Source: Acanthornis magna
Taxonomy: Eukaryota > Chordata > Aves > Passeriformes > Acanthizidae
Length of the DNA: 64,000 nt
Assembly: GCA_036785705.1 (NCBI GenBank)
Contig: JAWUZG010000016.1
Coordinates: 4,650,001-4,714,000, forward strand
Direction: 5' to 3'
The notes under the pieces are model-generated. The model ran no database searches and had not been told where the DNA came from. It worked only from the letters and a program-made list of their open reading frames with translations. Shown here in pieces: positions 1-29,719 of this stretch; positions within the stretch are counted from its first letter, which is position 1, and every line of letters starts with the position of its first letter. The position numbers and the translations under genes are program-made.

Positions 1-1063
1 CAACAGGTACTGAAGTGGGAGTTTTGCACTGTCCCTGGCAATTTATGCTTTTGAAAAGCTACCAGGTATTGAGGGCTCACATCACACACCAGCTTCCACC
101 TAGACAAACCCATACTAGAAAATTTCCTGGGACAGATCCTATGCTGATAACTAATATCAAGCCTCAAGCCCTGAAGACGGGACAGAAAAGCAGCCACAGA
201 GTTCCTCAAGCTGCCATCACTCTATGGCGTTACTTCACACCTCAAAATGAACCTAAGGACAAGCAGTTTCAGGTATGACAAGATCATCCTCTCTCTAATC
301 TTGGTATCCGACCCTGATTACCCATGCAGGCTGAAGCCTGGAGGCGGGCAGGAAAGTGTGGTGTCCCTGTGAGGCTGTGTTTGAGCGCTGCTATCTCCTC
401 CTGGGGCATGTTATGGAGGGCATGTGCACCCACAGGTGAGGTTAAATGGGAAACCCACACACTCCTGCAAGAACCATGACTCCTTGTGACAGTGCTGCCA
501 CTGCCTTGCTGGCAGCTTTCTTACTGCCCTTTATCGCTTATGACATTTTTATTTATTTTTGGCAGAAACCAAACACCTGGCTTACGAAGGAGAGCACGGA
601 AGGTGCCCGGTGCATTTAGCATCAATGTGCCTCCCGGAGCAGTGTGGGCCGGCTGGCAGCGCTGGTCCCTCCTGCACGGCTGCTGCTGCCGTCACGTCCC
701 TCTTTAGGCTCAGCTCGGATGGGACACTCTAAAGCGCCCCTTCATGCCTCTGCGGCCACTCGGGAGATGTAGGTCAGGACATGCAGTCCCGGCCAGGCCG
801 TGAGCTGAGCAGGCTGGCAGCATCCTCAGCGATGCCGGGCGGAGCCAGCCCGTCCCGGGATGCGGGCACACACGAGAGCCGTGCCCAGCCTGCCTGACCG
901 CTCGCCGCTGCCCTTGCCCGCAGCCGGGCCCGGCCCATGGACAGCAGCTGGAGGGTTTATTTATTTCCTGCTCTGACGCTGTCTCACGGCTCCAGCTGGC
1001 AGCGAGCGCTCGGCGGAGACACGGGCCCGGAGCGCCGCCCCGCCTGCCCGGCCTGCCCCTTAC
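1..1063 (-). other. CYP46A1: CYP46A1 intron 1 (3' part runs off the left edge)
   Basis: This stretch lies downstream of the CYP46A1 exon 1 donor on the minus strand, so it is the 5' part of intron 1. It begins with a consensus donor, AG|GTAAGG. The part near the exon (about 560-1063) is CpG-rich and continues the promoter CpG island; below about 550 the base composition is ordinary. I see no further exon. Reading frames here, such as the one across 710-1342, run through the exon in the wrong frame and are not supported. Confidence 0.8.
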
Positions 1064-1191
1064 CTCTCCCGCGGGGCGCCGGGGATGTGGTCGTACTTGA
1101 CGTGGATGTACTTCACGTAGCAGCAGTACAGCGCCAAGGCCAGCAGGGCCAGGGCCAGCAGGAGCCCCCCCGCCGCCCACAGCGGCTCCAT
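1064..1191 (-). CDS. CYP46A1: CYP46A1 exon 1, cholesterol 24-hydroxylase N-terminus (partial gene)
   Basis: CYP46A1 is the ER-membrane cytochrome P450 that converts cholesterol to 24S-hydroxycholesterol, the main route of cholesterol export from brain neurons (known for the family). This exon encodes 42 codons plus 2 nt. It starts at the ATG read from 1191, which has G at -3 and G at +4. Residues about 6-25 are a Leu/Ala-rich membrane anchor ending in YCCYV. It is followed by a short basic/aromatic stretch and the P450 hinge motif YDHIPGAPRE, matching the YEHIPGPPRP segment of mammalian CYP46A1. The exon ends in AG|GTAAGG, phase 2. The remaining exons, including the heme-binding Cys loop, are outside the window. 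The identification rests on the short N-terminus plus the neighbouring HHIPL1, which adjoins CYP46A1 in human in the same relative orientation. Confidence 0.85.
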
Positions 1192-1354
1192 CGCGCCGGC
1201 TGGCAGCGCTCCGCCCGCAGCGGGCAAAGGGCGGCCGGGGCGGGCCGGGCCGGGCCAGGCCCCGGCTGCGGGCGGGGACAGCCCCGCTTAAAGAGCCCCG
1301 CGGCGGCGGCCCGAGCCCAGAGCCCGGGGCGGCCTCGGCCACGGCCCGGAGGAG
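1192..1354 (-). promoter_or_regulatory. CYP46A1: CYP46A1 GC-rich proximal promoter / 5' leader
   Basis: This is the very GC-rich segment just upstream of the CYP46A1 start codon. GC boxes (GGGCGG on either strand) are at 1211-1216, 1229-1234 and 1270-1277, and GGGGCGGG is at 1237-1244. No good TATA box is seen; the only AT patch is CTTAAA at 1287-1292 (TTTAAG on the gene strand). This agrees with the TATA-less, Sp-factor-driven promoter described for mammalian CYP46A1. The transcription start cannot be fixed from sequence. The island is cut short upstream by a CR1 remnant. Confidence 0.6.
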
Positions 1355-1704
1355 GGCGCGAAGATGCTCAGAGCGCCGCTCCTATGAAGCCAGGCTGAGA
1401 CAGTCGGGGCTGCTCTGCCCGGAGAATGGAAGGCTCCGGGGAGATCTTGTTGCAGGGGCTACAAAAGAGCTGGAGAGGGACTTTTTAAGAGGGCATGTAG
1501 CGATATGACAAGGGCGAATGGCTTTGAGCTTAAAGAGCGTAGATCTCGATTAGATATTAGGAATAAATTCTTTACTGTGAGGATAGTGAGGCACTGGCAC
1601 AGATTGCCCAGAGAAGCTGTGGATGCCCCATCCCTGGAAGTGTTCAAGACCAGGCTGAATGGGGCTGTGAGCAACCTGGTCATTTCCAACCCAGACCATT
1701 CTAT
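1355..1704 (+). mobile_element. CR1-type LINE 3' remnant
   Basis: This is a diverged copy of the 3' end of an avian CR1 retrotransposon in plus orientation. Recognisable pieces, in order, are CTCCTATGA...AGGCTGAGA, GGAAGGCTCCGGGGAGAT, the GGAGAGGGACTTTTTA block, ATTAGATATTAGGAA, GAGGCACTGGCACAGATTGC, GATGCCCCATCCCTGGAAGT and the terminal CCATTCTATGAT. Compared with the usual tail it has internal deletions after the first block and just before the 3' end. No reverse-transcriptase reading frame remains. The left boundary is approximate because it merges with GC-rich promoter DNA. Confidence 0.85.
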
Positions 1705-1731
1705 GATATATATATGTGTGTGTGTGTGTGT
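1705..1731. repeat. (AT)n(GT)n microsatellite at the CR1 3' end
   Basis: Ten bases of alternating AT (1705-1714) run into about eight GT units (1715-1731), directly after the terminal octamer of the CR1 copy. CR1 elements often end in short tandem repeats, so this microsatellite probably grew from that tail. Confidence 0.85.
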
Positions 1732-2241
1732 ATGTATGGATACATGCTTTCCTGGGTGGAGATGATGCCTTGCACAAGTGCATGAGGAGGTCAGGAAGGA
1801 TGCTGCACCTTCCTATCTTTGTTTACAAAAATGTTTTAAATAAGGCTTGTCTCTGAAGGCTCCTGGACAAACCAAGTGCCCCAGCACAAGGAAGGCCAAG
1901 GCTTTTTGTTGATTTTTAAGTGTTTAAATTAGAAGAGATAAAGGGAATATAACATTGATGCCTGTAGGAATGAATAGGTTTTTTAATCAGTCTGCTTTGG
2001 GCACCACATTATACGATATGCTCATTCCTCATCCAGACACAGGAGTGAGAGATGATACTCTTTTATTCAAAACAGGCAATCGAAAGCTCACTGGCATGAA
2101 TTGCATAAGGGTTGCAGGACACAAGGGACCAAGCCTTGCCTAACAACCCTGAATTATTTTCTCCTCTGTTTTGAGTATATATTGTCACAGACCATCGTTA
2201 TTATCTAACAATTGTTTTTGTTTATCTTAATTTGAAACTAC

Positions 2242-2266
2242 TTTCTTTTTTTTTTTTTCTTTTTTC

Positions 2267-2292
<26 letters not shown>
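2242..2292. repeat. Interrupted poly-T tract (about 50 bp)
   Basis: An almost pure thymine run broken by three single C residues. No target-site duplication or retrogene body was noticed next to it, so it is recorded as a simple low-complexity tract and not as a processed-pseudogene tail. Confidence 0.9.
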
Positions 2293-2297
<5 letters not shown>

Positions 2298-4850
2298 CCA
2301 GGTTAAGGCTGTGGTTTTAAAACCACTTCTTTTCAGAAAAAAGTTACCATTCTTTCCCACTGGTCAAGCAGTACATATAATGATATAATGGTATGAATAT
2401 TCATCACTAGGAAACATATAACTGATAGTAAGAATAGCATCACCCAGAGAAAGTGCTTAAAAACTAAAGCTAGATTATGAAACCATGTCTTTAAAGACAT
2501 TCAATGAACTTTCTGATGAAACATTGATTTTCTGAGTTTCATCAATTTTTTTTTAACATACTTCAAGAATATCATTACTATCTGTAAGGTGTTCTTTCAT
2601 TTGAAATCAGTCTTAGAATAATTCCTGTAAAAAATTCCTGCTGTACCTTGTTTGTGAGCACTCACCAGGAGGTGATAAAATATTTGGTATTTTATACATT
2701 TTGATGGGAAAGAGAGGCCATGTGATGCAGTTCTGATCCCTGAGTAAATCGGGTAAGGTCTCAAAATTAAGCTTCTCAGGCAAACATGATTATCAGCTGA
2801 TAACTCCCCTAAGTATTCATACTGGCCACACTGCAGAAATTATTTTATTTTTCATGCTTTAAAGAAGAACTTTTTAAAAACTTTTGTTTGTTTCCAACAA
2901 ACTTTAATACAACCTTTTGTTTGTATTCTAATGTGTTTCTATACCCTTGAGTGAAGGGTGATGATCCCAAGACACTCCTGTGTTTATGATCTGCCCGGGA
3001 GCCACGCACTGCGCTGGGAAGAAGGAGCAAGGCTGGGCTGAGCTTCTCCGTGTCCCCGTGCTGTGGGGACTGAATGCCACCGCGTGGACACTTTGCCAGC
3101 CTGCGCATTCCCGCAAGCACGAGGAGCAAGAGATTTGGGAGCCAAACAGAGGAGCAGAGAACTGGGAACTGCTAACAGGTAAAGTTCCAAGGTGAGTTTG
3201 AAAAAGTGGTGAGACATAGGGCTGGTCCAAAATCCTCCTCTCCTTTGCTTGGCTTTTCATGGCTATTTGGTTTTAAAAAAATATTTTGGTCTGTCTCTGA
3301 AGGTGCAGCATTTTTTAAGCTGTAAGTGAGGACAGCAAGGAGAAGGCACAACGTAGGCAGCTCTTGTGCTGGTAAATGCCTTCAGCAGCAGAGGAATAGC
3401 CAGAGGGCTGAGTATCTTGGTCACTCAGAATTTACCATGGCAGATGCGGACAGGAAAACTCTCATAAAAAGTTAATAATAATAAAAGAACTGATCTAAAA
3501 CCAGATCTTTTGCCACAGATTATGCCGGATACAGGAGTCAAACTTTGCAAAAAAAATCTGCAGTGGGTTAGATGTTACTTACACAACATTGCCAAATACA
3601 GACCTTTGCAGTGATTTTCACCCAGAGCCAGTTGTCCCCCAGCCCATATATACTGAGTTCCTATTCATTCTCAGTCAATAAAATTTTCCCGCATGAAGTG
3701 GACAAGTAATTGGCAAGATGTTAATAATAACAAAAACAGTCTAAGGGTTTAGTGATTGCCAACAATTAATGCCCCTGAGGAACAAACTACTTGATGTAAT
3801 ACTTGTAGAACTGACTGAACACTACAGACTTTTTTTTTTAAGTAGTATACCTATTTATCACTATATTTGTAAAACAGTGATTGCTGTTTCCATCATAGCT
3901 GCTTTTCTGACAACGTTGAAACATTGCTCAAGGCAGCTCTGTATGTACACCTGTGCCCCAGACATGAAAACCTTGGGAAAGTCATGTGCAAGGCAGCAAG
4001 GTATGAACGTACATCAAATGGGCTTGATGTCTTGTTTGTTTACAGAGGAAAAAATCTATGATTTCTTAAAGCTTAAATCTGGAATGAAGTTAGTAGCTAT
4101 CAAAAGATGCTTACATCTCTTTTCATGTAGAAAAATGTGTGTTTATGTCTGAAAGCATCTAAGGGGGCCAATGCATCTCACATGCCAAGCTGACCTTTTA
4201 GAGAGAACTACCGGCGTGCTTCGGAGAAGAAAAGCAGGCTTGGATATTGATACATTGTGACTGTTTTTCTCCTCTGCACTTCTGAATTTCTATGTTGACC
4301 ACACCCAAACAGCGACAGGCTGAGCTCTCCTACAGAAGGAGGGATTTGTGCTGGGGACTGTCCCCCCACAGCCTTATCAATGCTAACACGTGAGGCTGGG
4401 CTGGGCACATCCCTGGGAGTGTTTTGCCGGGTTTGGGGTCTGAGGCAGGGCAGGAGTACATGACTGCTGTTCTCCCTTCAGCCATCATAAAGCCCAACAC
4501 AAACTACTAACTGGTGAGAGATGGGGGAGAGGCTGATAGGAGAGATAAAGGCAAGAGAAAAATTATGGCAGTGTGTGAAGCTGGGGCCCCAGGCTCATCT
4601 TTGCGCCCAATGCCAGTGTCACAGTTCCACTTCTGAGCTTTCCCAACTTGAGTCACATCTTCAGTAAAACTGGATTACAGACTGCTGTGCTTATTAATGT
4701 GATGCATGTGCCTCATGCTGTTCATACCCTGACACAGAGAGGCTGGGCAAAGCCCAAATTCCCCTGACATGGAAGATACCCTCATGGTGTGGAGGGTCCT
4801 GCCAGCATTGGAGTGAGAGCCCCTGATACAACAGCATTTGTATCACTATC

Positions 4851-4910
4851 TCACTAGCCCTCCACTGCTATTTCACTAGCCCTACCTGCTTCACTAGCCC
4901 TCCACTGCTT
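4851..4910 (+). repeat. Short degenerate tandem repeat (TCACTAGCCC core, 3 copies)
   Basis: The decamer TCACTAGCCC occurs at 4851, 4873 (starting one T earlier) and 4891, each followed by a CCACTGCT- or ACCTGCT-like segment. Spacing is about 18-22 bp. It looks like a small local duplication. Confidence 0.7.
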
Positions 4911-5626
4911 GGGCAGCAAGCTCTAAGGATTTTTCCTAGATATGTTAGGAAGATTTATGCGGTGGATTTCTTGGAAAGACCGTGTTAACTTCGAATGAAG
5001 ATAATGCCTATACTGCAGAATGTAATGCAGTGTGGCAGCGCTCAGCCTGGCTGCTGGGCACCACAAGCAATGTAAGTGAAAAATCCTGAGCTCTGGGCAG
5101 AGCTGCTCTGCCTTGGAGGTAGAGAAAAATGTATAGAAAGGTTGAGTCTACACTGTTTCCTTACAGATATACTAGGCTCTCTGTGCGATGCAGCTGTGCA
5201 AATTTAAGGAAAGAAGAGATATGGAAGGAAAAATGCAGGTGCTCCAGTCTCAGTCACAGAGCTGAAACAGGAGAGAAGGCAATAAACCATATTGCTACTA
5301 GACAAAAGTTTGGGACTGCCACACAGTACATGCAGAAGAGTGGTTGCACTGTGAGCTATTTTAAGATTTATCCTGAATTAGCATCCAGGAAGTGTACTGT
5401 CATGTTCACGTGTAGCATCAGGGCTTATTAGTTTATCTAATGCTTAATTTATGTGACATTCTGCTATATAAATGCATTTTAACATGAAGAAAAATGAAAT
5501 AAACGAGAATCCTATTAAACAACAGATGAGATAGCAGGTATTTAAATGCATGTCTACTTGTGTGCTTTGAATAGTACTGGCTCATAATTTAAATACCAGC
5601 GAACTAGACTGACAGATCCCAGGATT

Positions 5627-5695
5627 TAGAATAGATATATTTTAAGCTTGGAAGGGACCACAATGGTCAGAAATACCTTCCCAGCATCACAGCAG
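5627..5695 (-). mobile_element. CR1-like 3' tail fragment, minus orientation
   Basis: The segment TTAGAATAGATATA followed by CTTGGAAGGGACCACAATGG resembles the reverse complement of a CR1 3' end (TAGAAT...GTTGGAAGGGACC). Only about 70 bp is recognisable. The exact subfamily cannot be given. Confidence 0.5.
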
Positions 5696-6951
5696 CATAC
5701 TGAGCTGGCAGGCACTGACATGCACACACAGCCACGTGTACTGAGCTGGCTCGATCCTATTTCAACACTTTCCCCACTCAGTGTAGTCTGGGAGAAAGGA
5801 TAAGAGGGAAAGAAACCCCTGCTTACACATCTTGTCTCTTTCTCTGCTGATAAATATTTCCCTGTGAAGCTGGCAGCATCCAAGTAGCATCATCAGGTAA
5901 CTTTTATCGTGCAGCTCTTTTCTTCTACCCAGAACTTTTGAAGTATAACTATGACCAAGGTTCTCCTTAAAATCTCCCAGACAGAGCTAGCTGAGATTTG
6001 GCTAAGGAGCCAGAAGAAGCGGAAGAGGAATTTGGAAAAAGATTGTATCTCCACCTTCTGTTTTCTTCCAGCCCTCTAGTCCCATTAGGTCAATACATTC
6101 CAACTTTTTAACAGAAGATTTTACAAAGGACTCTCCTGTTCCCTGAACATTTTTATGTGCCTGAAGTGAATTTCTGCACTTGAAACAAATGACTTTGCAA
6201 CACCACTGCAATGGGAAAGGCCTAATGACAGTCTGGTACCTGATGGCATCTGTAGGTTTTTAAATGAAATGGGAGTAGTACTTCTCAAAAGGCACTTTAT
6301 ACATCTGTTCCCCCTTTATACTTCATAAGAAGTAGGGGGAAATACTTTGTTTTAGATCATCTGGTTTTGTATATTGAAGGCGTTCTTTAAAATCAAGAAG
6401 AATTTAATGAGTTTATCAGAAAGTTCAGGGAAAATATTTAAAACAATTTACCCTATATATGTTTTAGGCTTAAGAAGACACTGTCAACTTGAAATTGAGG
6501 AATCAAAATAAATATCCACAGTAAGAGCTTTAGATTGAAGGTTTTACCTGTGAACTTTTCTGGACCCACTGGTCATTTTTCATTTGAGCTCTTTGGGGTT
6601 TTTTTTTTTTTTTGTCTTTCTCATTTATTGTGTGAGCAGCAAGACAAAATCTATCCTGATTACACCAGGGAAAACAAATAACCAGGCAAAATGCTTTCAT
6701 AAGAGAACATGTGTCTCCAATCACCACTCAGGTGAAAAACACATTTCAGACAAAATAAGGTTGCTTTTGTTTGCTTTTTTTTTAATAACCTCTAGAAAGG
6801 GATAAATATTACAAGATTTTACCCCAGCGCATTACCTCTTGTCTAGTCATTCACACCTATGAAAAACTGAATGAAAAAACATGTGCCTTCATAAAGTTTG
6901 GGGAAGTGGAGAAACATGTACAAAGTATCTTCAGAGTTAAACTGGATAATG

Positions 6952-7014
6952 ATCCTGTTCATGTAAAAAGAGACAGATTTTCAATCCTATTAATGTAAAA
7001 AGGGTCAGATTTTC
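6952..7014 (+). repeat. 31-bp direct tandem duplication
   Basis: Two 31-bp copies lie at 6952-6982 and 6984-7014, one base apart. They match at 27 of 31 positions and share the core ATGTAAAAAG and CAGATTTTC. This is a local duplication in the HHIPL1 3' flank. Confidence 0.85.
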
Positions 7015-7339
7015 TCTTCAGTTAGGCTAATGTAAACTGCAGAAATATTTTTCATGCAGTGTGCTATGATTTTTTCTAAATTATCTGACTTTGCTTATCC
7101 TTGATGACCAATAGGTTTATACCAATAAAAAGCATTACAGAAAAATAATTTTCCTTTAAACAAGTGGATAGAAAGTAAAAAAAAAACAAAAACAACAACA
7201 ACAAAAAAACCCAACAAAAAGCCACTTTTGTAATTTGAAAAGAAAGGCACAGATTTAGAAAGGCACGTCCTTAGAAACCTCAGCTCAGAGCTGCAGGTGG
7301 CAAAACAAGGCAAACAATGCAAATGCTTCCATAAGAGTG

Positions 7340-7724
7340 AACCATGGTCATTTGGGAATTTATTTTTTGGCAAAACAGTGTCAAACACAGCTGAGGAATG
7401 CTGTATTTTGAAATGGGAAAGGGTAACAGGATGCATCTCTTCTAATCTATAAAGGCTGATGTTTGGGGTTTTCTTCCTATAAAAAGCCCATAGAAATGCA
7501 GTCCCTGCCCACAACATACACAATTCACTGCTTCATTTTACTTTTTTTTTTCTCCTCTGAGGCAGATGCAAGGGGACAAACACGAAGAAACCATAAGATT
7601 ACTTTGAACAGATGCAGCGTCCTCAAGGCAGGGCACGCCCTCCTCAATACTACAGCTGGTTTAGAGGGTTGGACAAGCAAGGGATGTGCTCCAAGTCCCT
7701 CAGCTGCCTTCCCCATCTCTTCTG
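7340..7724 (-). other. HHIPL1: Probable HHIPL1 3' UTR (minimum form)
   Basis: Sequence directly after the HHIPL1 stop codon on the minus strand. The first AATAAA-type signal that I see in this direction is about 360 nt after the stop, so a minimal 3' UTR of roughly 380 nt is inferred. The UTR may be longer, because other AATAAA-like hexamers occur further on (for example 6624-6629). Confidence 0.35.
7359..7364 (-). terminator. HHIPL1: Candidate HHIPL1 polyadenylation signal AATAAA
   Basis: TTTATT on the plus strand reads AATAAA on the gene strand. About 30-55 nt further on, the gene strand is rich in T and TTG (complement of 7305-7330), as expected for a downstream element. Placement is inferred from motif and distance only. 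Confidence 0.35.
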
Positions 7725-26361
<18,637 letters not shown>

Positions 26362-26523
26362 GGCTCCGCTCGGGCACCCGCGGCGCGGTGGGCGCTGCCC
26401 TCCGGGCTCGGCAGCCCCGCTCCGCCGCCGCCCCGGGGCTGTCCGCGCCCGGACGGGCGGCACGGCGCGCTCGGGGCCCGGCGCCGCTCGCCGCCCGCGG
26501 GTTTGGGGGTGGCTTCGGACAGG

Positions 26524-26562
26524 CGGCTGTGTTTGGAGTCCGCCCAGCTCCAAACACAGCCG
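26524..26562. repeat. Perfect 15-bp inverted repeat with 9-nt loop
   Basis: The arm CGGCTGTGTTTGGAG (26524-26538) and its exact reverse complement CTCCAAACACAGCCG (26548-26562) flank a 9-nt spacer, TCCGCCCAG. The spacer contains a GC box (GGGCGG on the gene strand). The structure lies about 165-200 bp upstream of the HHIPL1 ATG. It could form a DNA cruciform or, if transcribed, a stable 5' UTR hairpin. Confidence 0.9.
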
Positions 26563-26748
26563 GGCAGGTACTTGGCTGGACGGCCGGCACAGAGTGTCAC
26601 ACAGCTCCAGAGCGGAGCATACAGCGCCAGAATGGATCGTACTGGGAATTAATTCCTTCGAGCGGCTCCTCAAGGGATGGCTGCTGGGCTCGGTTCTGAC
26701 GCTGAGGCTTTTGTATGGCCCAAACACGACAGAATATAGCACTCGGAG

Positions 26749-26754
26749 TTTATA
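26749..26754 (-). promoter_or_regulatory. HHIPL1: TATA-like element upstream of HHIPL1
   Basis: TTTATA on the plus strand reads TATAAA on the gene strand in the context CATATAAAC, about 390 bp above the start codon. Single-motif evidence only. Confidence 0.3.
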
Positions 26755-28224
26755 TGGCTGATGGACATATTTAATGACAAGAAAACCTAACTTCAGTACA
26801 GCCATTGCCTCTGCATCCTTTGTCAATCCCATCCCGGGATGAGACTCTGGTTGGATTCAGCATTGAGGCTGGAAAGGAGAGGTCTGGTGTAGCCTTTACA
26901 CCGTGTGGCCCTAGGCAGCCCAGGTGACAAACTCTTCTCTGTCAAGATACTCCTCCTATTCAGAATGGTACTCCCTTGCCCAAATAAAATAAAATTGCTG
27001 CTGCTGATGATTTCCTTACCTTAAAGGAATGTTCCTCATGACACACGCCAGGAAAATAGTTACTCCACATACAACACATCATATAGCCATATCATGTGTG
27101 ATGTTATCAGCTAGTAAGATCTAGTCCCGTGTAGATGGCACTTTTTTGCTGTTAGACACAGCTAGCCAAAATATTGTGTATTTTAATATTAATGCACTCT
27201 CTGCCCCGCAAAGACAAAGAATGGAGTTCATGATGACATAACATTTCTGTCTTCTACTTTGTGACCAAAGTACTACTGTACAGTGCATATGGACTATAAA
27301 ACCATTGCGTGGCTTGGTACATCCTGTCAGGAGACCATATGTGTTACACATTTAATATGAGTTTATTTTCTCTCCATATGCTTATGTAACTGCTGTTAAG
27401 GTCACTCAAAACTCTACAAATGTGCAGGCAATCAAAATACCTGGTGATCTCGCTTGAGAATTCTCTGCCCTTTTATTTTTGGTCACTCAAAACCACTTTT
27501 TTCACAGACAACCTTCACAAGCGCTTTGGAAAGCACATGATCGAGTCGCTGCCCCTGAGAAGTTTGTGTGTCATGCAAAAAATGAGCATGCAGTTATGCA
27601 ACTCCATATTGCATAAAAAACCTGACGTAAAGACTTCTCCTTCTTCATTCCAGCTAATCTTTTATTCCTGTGGTTAACACTGGCTGTTGTTTCAGTGTTT
27701 ATAATGATTATTAGACACTGTTAATTAACACTGAAACAATGCTTAATATATAAAGAATAGATTGCAGTAACCAAACATATCCTGGATAATGAGATTTATC
27801 CTATAGCCTCTTGATTTGCTATTGCCATTCTTGATTAGTTTGGCATCCATGAAACGTTTCAGAAATGAAAGGAAAATTAAATGCTGTGCATATTTAGCAG
27901 CGAGCTGTAGAGCAGGAACCATAGATTTGATCTGCTCATCACTATGAAACAACATAAAATACCTTTGGGAAGTTCTCTCTGTGCATTTTCAATACACACC
28001 CCCATGCCAGAGCTACCACACTTTTGCTCTTTCAGGCAGGGCAGTTTTTTGGTTACCCCTCAGGCTGGGGACAGCAATTCACGGGAAAGGCACTGCTGGA
28101 GCAGAGACTGGAGCTGCCTTGGCTCATTAACAAGATCACTCCGTTAAAGATGGCTTATTTTATAGCTTGTTGTGAGCTGAGTTTTGAGGCTTCCCAGGCC
28201 ACAGGTAGGAGCTCATGGGCTGCA

Positions 28225-28400
28225 TTTGAGGGATCTGCAGTGTGGTGGATAGAGCACACAGCTCTGGCTTTTTTTCCCAGCTCTGCCTGGAGACTTCGCT
28301 TACTATTCCCAAGATACTGTGTTTCTGCCTGGATTCTCCCATTCATAAAATGAGGGCAGTCAATGCTCATCCACCCCACAGCAACCTCTCAAGGTGTAGT
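28225..28400 (+). mobile_element. MIR-like SINE relic
   Basis: Worn copy of a tRNA-derived, MIR-family SINE. It has a GTGGTGGATAGAGCACACAG start like the MIR 5' region (GTGGTTAAGAGCA), then CCCAGCTCTGCC. Later it has ATTCTCCCATTCATAAAATG, resembling the MIR TTCCTCATCTGTAAAATG block, and a CACCCCACAG segment. Boundaries are approximate. Confidence 0.6.
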
Positions 28401-29719
28401 TTATTGATATTTTTAATCATCTTTTTTTCTTTTTTTATGAGTTCTCTGCTGAGCCGTCTCTAGAGACTAAACTCAGGAAGGGAACCGTTACCCTTGACCT
28501 GACATGCTAAATTTGAAGTTGCCCTTGTTCCTAGCCGAGGGCAATAACATGCATCTGTGGAGCAATTACAGGACAGGGATGAAGATTGATTTAAGCAGTA
28601 TTTACCAGGATCATATGGTAGTTTGAGAATTTGGCACACAGAAGGTTTTTTATTAAAATGACTCATTTTTAATTTGGATAATTTGAACACTCGTTCTTGT
28701 GCCTAATGACCTGAATCAATCAATTGAATATTTTGTGCAGCGTATCAGCTATTGGAAACAATTCCTTTTTATTTTTTTTTTCTTGGCTTTTTAATTGATT
28801 TTTTTTATGTTAAGATATTGGATTGCTCCTATTCCCACTGAGGTCCGTAGAAGTTCTTGACTTCAATTAATTCTCAAAATCAACATTTTTATTGGTGGAT
28901 GAAATTGAAGAAGCCAGGTGTGAAAATGCAGTATATGCTTGCAAACAATACAACATTAAGGCACCAAAACACCTACATTTAAAAAATGTTGATTGTTTTG
29001 AGGTATGAAACCTGAAATCTTTAGTGACCATTGAAGCAACTGATAGTTGTAGATACCCTGCAGCTCAAAAAGTCCTTATGCCCCTCAAACTGGGCTCCTT
29101 GAATGTGTAACATCCAGATTTTTTTCACTCTTTCTGCATACATTAGAATTTGTTAGTGTTCATGGGACAGAGTGAATGTAAACACATTGGTCAAAAATGT
29201 AAGCAAATTGCATTTGATCAAATGACCAATATTAGACCTTCTGCCTGCAAGTCCATCCTTAAGGGGAGTTTAATTCTCTGAGCTTTAATCACCAAAGGAC
29301 ACACCGCTCATAGCCAAGTCAGCTGAGAACACCATCCCTAAAAACTGAACAGTCGGGAATTAAATACAGGTTTATAGCTCTTCACAAAGGAAATCAGAAT
29401 TCTCAACACACATCTGATCACAAAACCCTTCTGCTCCTCATTTTTCTTCCTGGTGTTTTATTTTCCTTACAAGTGGAGATACTGAGGACTGTTTATTATT
29501 ATGAGAATAAAATAAAGGAAAATGTGTGTGTGCCTATACACACAAACCCACAATGCGAGCGAGGTAACATCTGAACAGAACAGAGCCCATGCTAGGCAGT
29601 CTGTGATCCACTGTCATGGACATTGCTCATTCACAGAGCTCTTACTATTCTGCACAAACAATTGGAAAAATATATTAAGCCTTTGGAAAGATGAAAGAAT
29701 AGTTTTATAGCACAGTCAA

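Larger units (their letters stand above)
1732..7340. other. Intergenic spacer between CYP46A1 and HHIPL1
   Basis: About 5.6 kb of AT-rich sequence with no exon-like coding segment that I can recognise. It holds a long interrupted T tract, a small tandem repeat near 4851, a CR1 tail near 5630, a 31-bp duplication near 6952, and short A/T tracts near 6599 and 7177. The open frames here are short, overlap on both strands and show no known domain. The last part may include the end of a longer HHIPL1 3' UTR. Confidence 0.6.
26362..26760 (-). promoter_or_regulatory. HHIPL1: HHIPL1 promoter region and probable 5' UTR
   Basis: CpG-rich sequence just upstream of the HHIPL1 start codon, forming one island with exon 1 (about 25950-26640). 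On the gene strand a TATAAA hexamer is read from 26754 to 26749. Transcription starting about 30 nt below it would give a 5' UTR of roughly 360 nt that includes the 15-bp inverted repeat. A TATA-less start inside the island is equally possible. Confidence 0.5.

Noticed and set aside
710..1342. 210-codon minus-strand frame over CYP46A1 exon 1
   Set aside because: It crosses the true exon in the wrong frame; the correct frame gives the P450 membrane anchor and YDHIPGAPRE hinge followed by a consensus donor.
1505..1765. Open frame within the CR1 copy as a retrotransposon ORF
   Set aside because: It lies in the CR1 3' tail, after the region coding for the reverse transcriptase, so it is not a protein-coding piece.
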